A model generated the notes under the pieces. The model saw nothing but the letters and a program-made list of their open reading frames with translations. It searched no databases and was not told the DNA's origin. A stretch of 64,000 nucleotides of DNA. Source: CAZNPA01 sp964575095. Its GTDB lineage: Bacteria; Pseudomonadota; Alphaproteobacteria; Rickettsiales; SXRF01. Location of the stretch: positions 1 to 64,000 of the forward strand of contig CAZNPA010000001.1 of NCBI GenBank assembly GCA_964575095.1. Reading direction: 5' to 3'. How positions within the stretch are numbered: the first letter of the stretch is position 1; each line of letters opens with the position of its first letter. A program made the translations under genes and the position numbers. Positions 54,189 through 61,412 of this stretch are shown one piece after another.

Positions 54189-54625
54189 TGAAGACCGGAA
54201 AAAACGGCATCGATCTGATAAAAAGATGCGAGGGATTTTCCCTGAAACCCTACCGCGACGTGGCCGGACACCTCACCATCGGCTATGGTCATCGCATCAA
54301 GCCGGGAGAGATATTAGAAAGCGTCACGCCGGAGCAGGCGGAAGCCTTGCTCAAGGATGATCTAGCCACCGCCGAAAATGGGGTCAATAGGCTGGTCAAA
54401 GCAGATCTTTCGCAGAACCAATTCGATGCGCTGGTATCGTTTTGTTACAATCTCGGCGTAACGGCGTTTGAGAACTCTACCTTATTGCGGCTTTTAAACC
54501 GTGGAGATATTGATACGGCGGCCAGCCAATTGAGTCGTTGGATTTATGCCGGCGGGAAACAGCAGCCCGGTCTAATTGCCCGAAGAGCGGCGGAAACAAC
54601 ACTATTTTTGCAGAAAAACCTCTAA
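54185..54625 (+). CDS. phage lysozyme / endolysin (GH24, T4-like)
   Basis: Muramidase that degrades peptidoglycan. The 146-aa protein has IDLIKRCEGFSLKPYRDVAGHLTIGYGH with the catalytic Glu near residue 17, Asp and Thr in the expected GH24 spacing, then LSQNQFDALVSFCYNLGVTAFENSTLLRLLN. No signal sequence is seen, so it needs a holin or acts in the particle. It is the last forward gene of the element. Confidence 0.93.
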   Translation: MMKTGKNGIDLIKRCEGFSLKPYRDVAGHLTIGYGHRIKPGEILESVTPEQAEALLKDDLATAENGVNRLVKADLSQNQFDALVSFCYNLGVTAFENSTLLRLLNRGDIDTAASQLSRWIYAGGKQQPGLIARRAAETTLFLQKNL

Positions 54626-54644
54626 TGTTTCAGTGTTTCTATTG

Positions 54645-54665
54645 TTAGTTTTTGGAAAAAACTAA
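54645..54665. terminator. AT-rich bidirectional terminator-like hairpin
   Basis: TTAGTTTTT (54645-54653) and AAAAACTAA (54657-54665) pair perfectly around GGA. It lies between the lysozyme stop and the convergent small reverse gene, partly on the latter's stop codon. Confidence 0.5.
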
Positions 54666-54922
54666 GAGGCGTACCGATCGTGGTCGAAACCATAGTAGGC
54701 TTTGATTTTAGCCTTCACTTCTGATGCTGGTTCACCCGTGCCTTTCTCCACCACCACGCAAAAATGCGGAATATCGCCTTGCTCTAAACAGCGCATCACT
54801 TCCTCATGCAGCAGCGCGCTGGCGATGGCATAAAAATATATTTTATGGCCGTTTTTCTTGTCTACGCCCGGCACAAAATAGACGTGTATTTTCTTGGCGA
54901 CATCGTGCTTGAAATGCAGCAT
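54662..54922 (-). CDS. unknown 86-aa protein, paralogue of the gene at 34540
   Basis: It shares with the 119-aa capsid-region protein the pattern KKIHVYFVPGVDKKNGHKIYFYAI, then VVVEKGTGEPASEVKAKIKAYYGFDHD. It is shorter at both ends. Its ATG immediately follows the valS stop, so it is expressed as the last gene of the valS transcript. It may be a host copy from which the phage copy derived, or the reverse. Function unknown. Confidence 0.65.
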   Translation of the reverse strand: MLHFKHDVAKKIHVYFVPGVDKKNGHKIYFYAIASALLHEEVMRCLEQGDIPHFCVVVEKGTGEPASEVKAKIKAYYGFDHDRYAS

Positions 54923-57565
54923 TTATTTCTGCCGTTCCAGAGATTGCGGCAGGCTGTTTACCTGGACTTTTACCACATGCTTGCTGAGATCTGGCTCGCC
55001 TGGCCCGTGCAGGACTTTCCCCTCCAGCTTTTCATGCTCGGCTTGCTCGTTATTTCTGACATGCTCGGAGATTTTAGCCAGCGTGACGCGCACGGCAAAC
55101 CAGCCCTTTTCCGAGACATAAGGAAAATCGCCGGCAGAGGTTTCGATCAGGTTTTTAATGGTGCCGGCCGCTTTCAAGTCGCGCAATATAGATTGTACAT
55201 GTTCCCACGTCGGAGCAGGGGGCGTCCCCTTGACCGAGATTTCGACTTTTTCCACCGGGAATTTTATCGAGACGCCCGCTTCCGATTTGGCTTTGCGGAT
55301 GACGTTTAGGATATCGACGCACGCCATGCCGGAAAGCTCAGCGCCGGTTTCATAGGGATAGTGGTCGGCGCGCGGCCACGTGCCGCGCTGGTGAACGGAA
55401 CCGGCATTCTCAAAAATGTGGCTATAGATTTCTTCGGTGATATGCGGCACGAACGGCGCAAACAGCCGCAAGATGGCATCGAGACAGTGATAGAGCGTGT
55501 ATAACGCCGATTGCTGGTCGCCGCCGCCTTCGCCGTACGCGCGCGATTTTACCAGTTCGAGATAATTATCGCAGAAATCGTTCCAGAAGAAATCCTCGAT
55601 GGCGACGCGCGCATCGCAATATTCGAATTTCTCGAATTCCGCCGTCGCTTTCTTGATGCATTGATTGAGGCGCGAAAGTATCCACAGATCGAGTGGCTCG
55701 GCGATATACCCCTTACGGGTATCTTCCACAGCGGTGGAAGGAGTGCCGGATAGCTTATCGAGCGACAGCGAAGCAAAATTGCTGGCGTTCCAGAGCTTGG
55801 TCACCAGCTTCCTGCCGATTTTTAGTAAATCCTCGGAGAAGGCGGTATCGGCGCCAAGGCGCGACGTCGAGGCCCAATAGCGCACGGCGTCAGAGCTTTT
55901 CTCTTCGATCAACGCCACCGGCGTCACGACATTGCCTTTGGACTTGCTCATCTTGGTTTTGTCCGCGGCCAGGCACCAGCCGGAGATCATCAAATTTTTC
56001 CACGGAATCGTGTCGGCGTGCAGGTGCGCCTTCACTATCGTATAAAACGCCCAGGTGCGGATGATTTCGTGCGCCTGCGGCCGCAAATCGGCCGGGAACA
56101 GCTTCTTATACCGTGCCGCATCGCCGCCGATGGCATGCGCGCTAAGCTGCGGCGAGAGCGAACTCGTCGCCCAGGTATCCATGACGTCTTTATCCGGCTC
56201 TACCTCGTCTTTGCTATACCCCTTAGGAGTATGAGTAAGGGGATTGACCGGCAACTGGTCGAGATCGGCAAACAATATTTTTCCTTCTTCGCCGGCGCGC
56301 TTGGAATACCACACCGGGAATGGCACGCCGAAGAAACGCTGGCGCGAAATGCACCAATCCCAATTTAATCCGTCAATCCACTGCTCGGCGCGGATGCGCA
56401 TATATTCCGGGTGCCACTGGCACTCTTTCACTTTGTCGGTGAGCGCTTCTTTTTTATCGAGCACCTTCACGAACCACTGATAGGTCGGCAATATTTCAAG
56501 CGGCGCACCGGAGCGCTCGGCGCATTTGACGGCGTGGGTGATGGCTTCCTGTTTTACCAGAAATCCTGCGGCTTTGAGCAATTCAATCGATTTCTCGCGC
56601 GCAACCGAGGCTTTCAGCACTTTCAACTCTTCGATGACGGGCACGCCTTCGGGAAATTCGATTTTTCCGTATTTATTGAGCATCACCCGTATCGGCAGTT
56701 TGTGTTTTTCCCACCACATGATGTCGGTCTCGTCGCCGAAGGTACAGCACATGACGAGGCCAGTGCCTTTATCGAGTTTCACCGCATCATCGGCCAATAT
56801 AGGTACTTTGACGCCAAATAGCGGTGTGACAGCGGTTTTGCCTTTGAGATGCGTGTAACGTTTATCATCGGGATGATAGAATACTGCAACGCAGGCGCCA
56901 ATCAGCTCTGGCCGTGTCGTGCCGATGATAATTTTTTCATCCGAGCCGTCGATGCCGAACATGATGTCGTTAAAATGGCTGCCCATCTCCTTATCGACGA
57001 TTTCGGCCTGAGCGATAGCTGTTTGATCGACGGGATCCCACAACATCGGCTGTAATTTGCGGTACGCCTCGCCTTTTTTGAGTAAATCCAGGAACGACGC
57101 CTGCGATAGTTTCTGTACGTCGTCGCTGATGGTCTGGTATTCCTGCTTCCAGTCGACGGAGAGCGCCGTGCTTTTAAACAGGCGGCGGAATTCTTCTTCT
57201 GCATCTTTCACCACTTCGCGGCAATCTTTTACAAATGCTTCGCGGCTCTCATATTGATTGGCCTTTTTGTCTTTTATTTTTTCCACCAATCGTTCAGTGG
57301 GCAGGCCGTTGTCGTCGAAGCCCATCGGGTAAAATACGTCTTTGCCGATCATGCGCTGGTAGCGCGCGACGAAATCCGCCTGCGTGTAGCTGAAGATATG
57401 CCCCATGTGCAGCACACCGGAAACGGTCGGCGGCGGAGTATCGATCACGAACGTCTCGGCGCGCGGCTTATCGTCGCGCCAGGCATAGACGCCGCTTTTA
57501 GCCCACGCTTCCTGCCAGTGCTTTTCGCGTTCCTTGTGATTGTATTCTTTAGGCAGAGGCTTCAT
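54923..57565 (-). CDS. valS: valyl-tRNA synthetase, archaeal-like type
   Basis: Charges tRNA-Val. The 880-aa class I enzyme has the HIGH-like HMGH in PPPTVSGVLHMGHIFSYTQ (about residue 50) and PMGFDDNGLPTERLVEK. An editing domain follows with IGTTRPELIGACVAVF, then WDWCISRQRFFGVPFPVWY, the KMSKS motif KMSKSKGNVV, and the anticodon domain. Standard bacterial ValS has GTDHAG where this has GFDDNG, the form I associate with archaea and Rickettsiales. A near-consensus palindrome (56216) and an exact one (55706) lie in it. Confidence 0.95.
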   Translation of the reverse strand: MKPLPKEYNHKEREKHWQEAWAKSGVYAWRDDKPRAETFVIDTPPPTVSGVLHMGHIFSYTQADFVARYQRMIGKDVFYPMGFDDNGLPTERLVEKIKDKKANQYESREAFVKDCREVVKDAEEEFRRLFKSTALSVDWKQEYQTISDDVQKLSQASFLDLLKKGEAYRKLQPMLWDPVDQTAIAQAEIVDKEMGSHFNDIMFGIDGSDEKIIIGTTRPELIGACVAVFYHPDDKRYTHLKGKTAVTPLFGVKVPILADDAVKLDKGTGLVMCCTFGDETDIMWWEKHKLPIRVMLNKYGKIEFPEGVPVIEELKVLKASVAREKSIELLKAAGFLVKQEAITHAVKCAERSGAPLEILPTYQWFVKVLDKKEALTDKVKECQWHPEYMRIRAEQWIDGLNWDWCISRQRFFGVPFPVWYSKRAGEEGKILFADLDQLPVNPLTHTPKGYSKDEVEPDKDVMDTWATSSLSPQLSAHAIGGDAARYKKLFPADLRPQAHEIIRTWAFYTIVKAHLHADTIPWKNLMISGWCLAADKTKMSKSKGNVVTPVALIEEKSSDAVRYWASTSRLGADTAFSEDLLKIGRKLVTKLWNASNFASLSLDKLSGTPSTAVEDTRKGYIAEPLDLWILSRLNQCIKKATAEFEKFEYCDARVAIEDFFWNDFCDNYLELVKSRAYGEGGGDQQSALYTLYHCLDAILRLFAPFVPHITEEIYSHIFENAGSVHQRGTWPRADHYPYETGAELSGMACVDILNVIRKAKSEAGVSIKFPVEKVEISVKGTPPAPTWEHVQSILRDLKAAGTIKNLIETSAGDFPYVSEKGWFAVRVTLAKISEHVRNNEQAEHEKLEGKVLHGPGEPDLSKHVVKVQVNSLPQSLERQK
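55706..55722. repeat. exact ATACCC-N5-GGGTAT palindrome
   Basis: Lies inside valS, where it encodes part of DTRKGYI on the reverse strand. All 12 half-site bases match. Confidence 0.8.
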
Positions 57566-57566
57566 G

Positions 57567-58601
57567 CTAGTGCCTCATCTTTGGCGTTAGGCCGTGATTC
57601 TTTATCAATTCCTCGGCAATCTGCACCGCGTTCAAGGCCGCGCCTTTGCGCAGGTTGTCGGAGACGATCCACAGCGATAATCCGTGCTTCACCGTTGGGT
57701 CGGCCCGCAGGCGGGAGACATACACCGCGTCCTCGCCGGCATACTCTGCCGGGGTAGGGTATCCACCGTCCTTGCGGTCGTCCTCGACGACGACGCCTTT
57801 GGCTTTTTTGAGTGCCCGGCGCGCGTCATCGACCGCGATCGGTTTCTCGAATTCGACATTGACCGCCTCGGAATGGCCGACAAATACCGGCACGCGCACG
57901 CACGTAGCCGTCACCGCGATTTTAGGATCGAGTATTTTTTGCGTTTCGACCGCCATTTTCCATTCTTCTTTGGTTGAACCGTCTTCCATAAAGACATCGA
58001 TATGCGGAATCACGTTAAACGCAATACGCTTGGTAAATTTGGAGGGTTTCCGAAGATCGTTCATGTAGACCGATTTGGTTTGCTCAAAGAGCTCGTCCAT
58101 GCCTTCTTTACCGGCGCCGGACACCGATTGGTAGGTGGCGACGACAACGCGCTTGATTTTCGCCAGGTCATGTAAAGGTTTTAGCGCCACCACCATCTGT
58201 ATTGTCGAGCAATTGGGATTGGCGATGATGTTGGTCTTGTGGAAGTCCTCGAGCGCGTGCGCATTTACCTCCGGCACGACGAGCGCGACATCCGGGTCCA
58301 TGCGGAAATGCGAGGTGTTGTCGATCACCACGCAGCCGCTCGCGGCGGCTTTGGGTGCATAGATTTTCGATACCGCTGCGCCGGGCGAAAAGAGGGCTAT
58401 ATCGGTGCCGGTAAAATCATAATCTTCAAGCGCGCGCACGGACAGAATATCCGTTTCGCCGAAGCTCACTTTCTTGCCGATGGAGGATTTTGAGGCCAGC
58501 GCCACGACTTCGCGCACGGGGAACCGCCGCTCGGCAAGAATGGATAGCATCGCCTGCCCGACATTGCCGGTGGCGCCGACGACTGCGACTTTATAGCTCA
58601 T
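57567..58601 (-). CDS. asd: aspartate-semialdehyde dehydrogenase
   Basis: Reduces aspartyl phosphate to the semialdehyde for lysine, threonine, methionine and diaminopimelate synthesis. The 344-aa product has NAD(P)-binding VAVVGATGNVGQAM, the active-site Cys in NPNCSTIQMVVALKPL, and ATYQSVSGAGKEGMDEL. It ends 1 base before valS starts. Confidence 0.96.
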   Translation of the reverse strand: MSYKVAVVGATGNVGQAMLSILAERRFPVREVVALASKSSIGKKVSFGETDILSVRALEDYDFTGTDIALFSPGAAVSKIYAPKAAASGCVVIDNTSHFRMDPDVALVVPEVNAHALEDFHKTNIIANPNCSTIQMVVALKPLHDLAKIKRVVVATYQSVSGAGKEGMDELFEQTKSVYMNDLRKPSKFTKRIAFNVIPHIDVFMEDGSTKEEWKMAVETQKILDPKIAVTATCVRVPVFVGHSEAVNVEFEKPIAVDDARRALKKAKGVVVEDDRKDGGYPTPAEYAGEDAVYVSRLRADPTVKHGLSLWIVSDNLRKGAALNAVQIAEELIKNHGLTPKMRH

Positions 58602-58637
58602 GGAATACCGCCTCTTGTAAAGGGCGGTAAATCTACC

Positions 58638-59750
58638 CTATGCGGCGGATTTGGTCAAATGCTCCGAAAGCGCCTTGACGACGGCGTCTCCCATCTCGGA
58701 GGTGGAGAGGTTCTTCATGCCCGACTGCATGATGTCGGCGGTGCGCAGTCCCTGTTCCAGCACCTTGCACACGCTGGTTTCCAGCCGGTCGGCGTCGGAT
58801 TTAAGGCCGAAAGAATAGCGCAGCATCATGGCGAACGAGAGGATGGTGGCAATGGGATTGGCGACGCCTTTCCCGGCGATGTCGGGCGCCGAGCCGTGTA
58901 CCGGCTCATACACCCCGGGGGTACCCGGCGCGCCGAGCGATGCCGAGGGCAGCATGCCTAGAGAACCCGTCAATTGCGCCGCGATATCGGATAAAATGTC
59001 GCCGAACATGTTGGTGGTGACCAGCACGTCGAATTGTTTGGGATTGCGCACTAGCTGCATGGCGGCGTTGTCGACATACATATGCGAAAGCTGCGCCTTG
59101 GGATAGGCGGCGGCGACTTTCGTCACTTCCTCACGCCACATCTCGGTGCATTCGAGCACGTTGGCCTTATCGACTGAGCAGACTTTTCCGCCACGCTTCA
59201 AGGCCAGTTCAAATGCAACCTTGGCGATGCGCTCGACTTCCGGGCTGGTGTAGACTTCGGTATTGAAGCCGCGGCGCGTGCCGTCTGGCAGCGTCTCGAC
59301 GCCGCGCGGCTGGCCGAAATAGATACCCCCCGTGAGTTCCCGCACGATCATGATGTCGAGCCCGGCGATGATGTCGCGCTTCAAGGTGGAGGCATCCGCC
59401 AGCGCCTCGAAACAGATGGCTGGGCGCAGATTGGCGAATAGCTGTAACTCTTTCCGGAGCGCGAGCAAGCCTCGCTCCGGGCGCACGGCGTGGGGCAGGG
59501 GCTCCCATTTGGGGCCGCCGACGGCGCCCAGCAATATGGCGTCGGATTTCTTGGCGGCGGCCAGCGTTTCGGGAGGAAAGGGATGGCCGGTGGCGTCGTA
59601 AGCAGCGCCGCCGATCAGGGCGGTCGAGGTGGTGAACTGAACGCCGCCGTGCTCGCTGCACCAGCGGATTACTTTTTCCGTTTCGCGCACGACTTCCGGG
59701 CCGATGCCGTCGCCGGGAAGCAGCAATATCTGTTTAGTGGGTTTTGCCAT
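58638..59750 (-). CDS. leuB: 3-isopropylmalate dehydrogenase
   Basis: Third leucine step: oxidative decarboxylation of 3-isopropylmalate. The 370-aa product has LLPGDGIGPEVV, GAVGGPKWEPLPHAVRPERGLLALRKEL, YVDNAAMQLV and GTPGVYEPVHGSAPDIAGKGVANPIA. It overlaps the CDF transporter gene by 17 bases, so both belong to the leu cluster transcript. Confidence 0.97.
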   Translation of the reverse strand: MAKPTKQILLLPGDGIGPEVVRETEKVIRWCSEHGGVQFTTSTALIGGAAYDATGHPFPPETLAAAKKSDAILLGAVGGPKWEPLPHAVRPERGLLALRKELQLFANLRPAICFEALADASTLKRDIIAGLDIMIVRELTGGIYFGQPRGVETLPDGTRRGFNTEVYTSPEVERIAKVAFELALKRGGKVCSVDKANVLECTEMWREEVTKVAAAYPKAQLSHMYVDNAAMQLVRNPKQFDVLVTTNMFGDILSDIAAQLTGSLGMLPSASLGAPGTPGVYEPVHGSAPDIAGKGVANPIATILSFAMMLRYSFGLKSDADRLETSVCKVLEQGLRTADIMQSGMKNLSTSEMGDAVVKALSEHLTKSAA

Positions 59751-60339
59751 CGCGCAATTCCTTTTTTGCCTCGCCGATAATTTTTAGCGCAGCGCTTCCC
59801 TCAAGTCCAGCGATGAACAATGCAACCACCAAATCCGGCCACAGCGTGTCGGTGGCGTAGACCAGCCCGGCGGCGGCGATGATGGCGATATTGGCAAACG
59901 CATCATTGCGGCTGCACAGCCACACCGATTGCATGTTACTGTCGCGCCCGCGGGAGCGGTAGAGTAAAAAGGCGCTGATGACGTTGGCGATGAGCGCCAG
60001 GGTTGCCACCCAGCCCATCGTCATATAATGCGGCGTTTCGTGCGTGATTAAGTTATGGGCGCCCTGCGCTAGCGCGCCGGCAGCAAGCATCAGCATCAAT
60101 GCTGCTTTTATAAGCGAAGCGTGGGCGCGCATCTTTAGCGGTTTGGTGAGCACATAAATGGTAAGACCGTAGCTGAACGAGTCACTTAGGAAATCCATCG
60201 AGTCGGCGAGCAGTGACGTCGAATCGGCCTCTAAGCCCTGCCAGATTTCGACCACGAACATGGCGAAATTGATCGCCAATACTATCCACAGGATTTTCCG
60301 GTCGCGGGTGAAATCGTGATGGCTGTGGCCGTGGCTCAT
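59734..60339 (-). CDS. short CDF-family cation transporter-like protein
   Basis: The 201-aa membrane protein begins with a His-rich SHGHSHHD segment, has at least five hydrophobic helices, and carries DSMDFLSDSFSYGLTI and SRNDAFANIAIIAAAGLV, matching the metal-binding helices 2 and 5 of cation diffusion facilitators. It lacks the usual C-terminal cytosolic domain of about 80 residues. It presumably moves Zn or another divalent ion out of the cytoplasm. Sits between leuD and leuB with 0-17 base spacing. Confidence 0.83.
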   Translation of the reverse strand: MSHGHSHHDFTRDRKILWIVLAINFAMFVVEIWQGLEADSTSLLADSMDFLSDSFSYGLTIYVLTKPLKMRAHASLIKAALMLMLAAGALAQGAHNLITHETPHYMTMGWVATLALIANVISAFLLYRSRGRDSNMQSVWLCSRNDAFANIAIIAAAGLVYATDTLWPDLVVALFIAGLEGSAALKIIGEAKKELRDGKTH

Positions 60340-60942
60340 TTAGGCCGCCAGCCAGGGCGTTTGTTGCTTTTGTTTTGTTTCGTAGGCAGCGATGGCGTCG
60401 AGCTTCTGCAAGGTAAGGCCGATGTCATCGAGGCCGTTGACGAGGCAATGCTTGCGGAACGGTTCGACATCAAAATGAAATGTATTGTTACCACCGATAA
60501 TTTGCTGTTTTGGTAAATCGACGGTTATTTCTCCGCCGGTCTTTGCATACCCCATGAGGGTATCTACATGTTCTTTAGGCAATACGACCGGCAGGATGCC
60601 GTTCTTGAAGCAGTTGTTATAAAAAATATCGGCGAACGACGGCGCGATGACGGAGCGTATGCCGAAATCAAGCAGCGCCCACGGCGCATGCTCGCGGCTG
60701 GAGCCGCAGCCGAAATTGATACCCGCCACCAGTATCTGCGCCTTGTCGAACGGCGCGCGGTGCAGCACGAAATCCTCGATTTTTTTGTGATCGGCGTCAT
60801 AACGCAGATCGTAGAGCAGCCCCTTAGCCAGCCCGGTGCGCTTGACGGTGGTCAGGAATTGCTTGGGGATAATGAGGTCGGTATCGACGTTATCCCTCGG
60901 TAGCGGTGCTGCGATGGCGGTGAGGGTGGTGAAGGGGTGCAT
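60340..60942 (-). CDS. leuD: 3-isopropylmalate dehydratase small subunit
   Basis: ATG 60942 starts the native protein (MHPFTTLTAIAAPLPRDNVDTDLIIPKQF), 200 aa. Upstream codons in the same frame belong to the overlapping RDD gene. It contains NFGCGSSREHAPWALLDFGIRSVIAPSFADIFYNNCFKNGILP. LeuD pairs with LeuC to isomerise isopropylmalate. Its start overlaps the RDD stop (TGATG). An exact palindrome is at 60547-60563. Confidence 0.97.
   Translation of the reverse strand: MHPFTTLTAIAAPLPRDNVDTDLIIPKQFLTTVKRTGLAKGLLYDLRYDADHKKIEDFVLHRAPFDKAQILVAGINFGCGSSREHAPWALLDFGIRSVIAPSFADIFYNNCFKNGILPVVLPKEHVDTLMGYAKTGGEITVDLPKQQIIGGNNTFHFDVEPFRKHCLVNGLDDIGLTLQKLDAIAAYETKQKQQTPWLAA
60547..60563. repeat. exact ATACCC-N5-GGGTAT palindrome
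   Basis: Lies in leuD and encodes part of DTLMGYA. Exact at all 12 half-site bases. Confidence 0.8.
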
Positions 60943-61412
60943 CAGACGCTTACCTTCCCGTAAACAACGCGGGTGGAGGCGATCAGGTCGTGCAGCGCCG
61001 TTTTTTCGCGCGTGACACCTGCCAACAAGAATCCAATGCAAAACAGTAGAAAAGAAATCCCATACCCCACGACGCGTACAAAAGAACGTATGAAACCGAC
61101 ATTGTTTCCATCTTTGCCGATAACGCGCAGGTTGCATATGCGTTTTCCCGGCGTGCCTTGCCATTTCCCGCCGGTGAAAAAAACGAAATAGGTGAATATC
61201 AGCGCCATGGAGATGAGTCCGATGAGAGCAGTTCTTTCTGGGTTTTTATCAGTGTCGAGGTCGAGGATGGCCAGCGCGACGACGTAAATAACTGTGATCA
61301 AAAGAGCGAATAGATAATCTATAAACAGCGCGGCGACGCGAACCCAGAATCCGGCATATTTCCACGATTGGGGAGCGGTATAAGCCCAGGGTTGGGAAGA
61401 AGTAGTATTCAT
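60942..61412 (-). CDS. RDD-family membrane protein
   Basis: The 156-aa protein has the RDD hallmark YAGFWVRVAALFIDYLFALLI near the N-terminus, three membrane helices, and WQGTPGKRICNLRVIGKDG between helices 2 and 3. Function of these proteins is poorly known; some affect ion or osmolyte transport. It is inserted between leuC and leuD and overlaps both by 1-4 bases. Confidence 0.85.
   Translation of the reverse strand: MNTTSSQPWAYTAPQSWKYAGFWVRVAALFIDYLFALLITVIYVVALAILDLDTDKNPERTALIGLISMALIFTYFVFFTGGKWQGTPGKRICNLRVIGKDGNNVGFIRSFVRVVGYGISFLLFCIGFLLAGVTREKTALHDLIASTRVVYGKVSV

Larger units (their letters stand above)
23682..54922. mobile_element. GTA-like / defective-prophage region with several cargo genes
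   Basis: Terminase, HK97 portal, protease and capsid, then tail genes in the RcGTA g6-g15 order, fibres and lysozyme, define the element. The left limit is placed after the Flp terminator and the right limit at the small reverse gene next to valS; both are approximate because no attachment repeats were found. No integrase, repressor or replication gene is recognisable. Five or more non-structural insertions interrupt the core. Either a GTA-type domesticated particle or a decayed prophage. Confidence 0.8.

Noticed and set aside
54645..54922. Right end of the element as an attachment site within valS
   Set aside because: valS is intact and no direct repeat of its 3' end is visible at the left limit around 23.5 kb.
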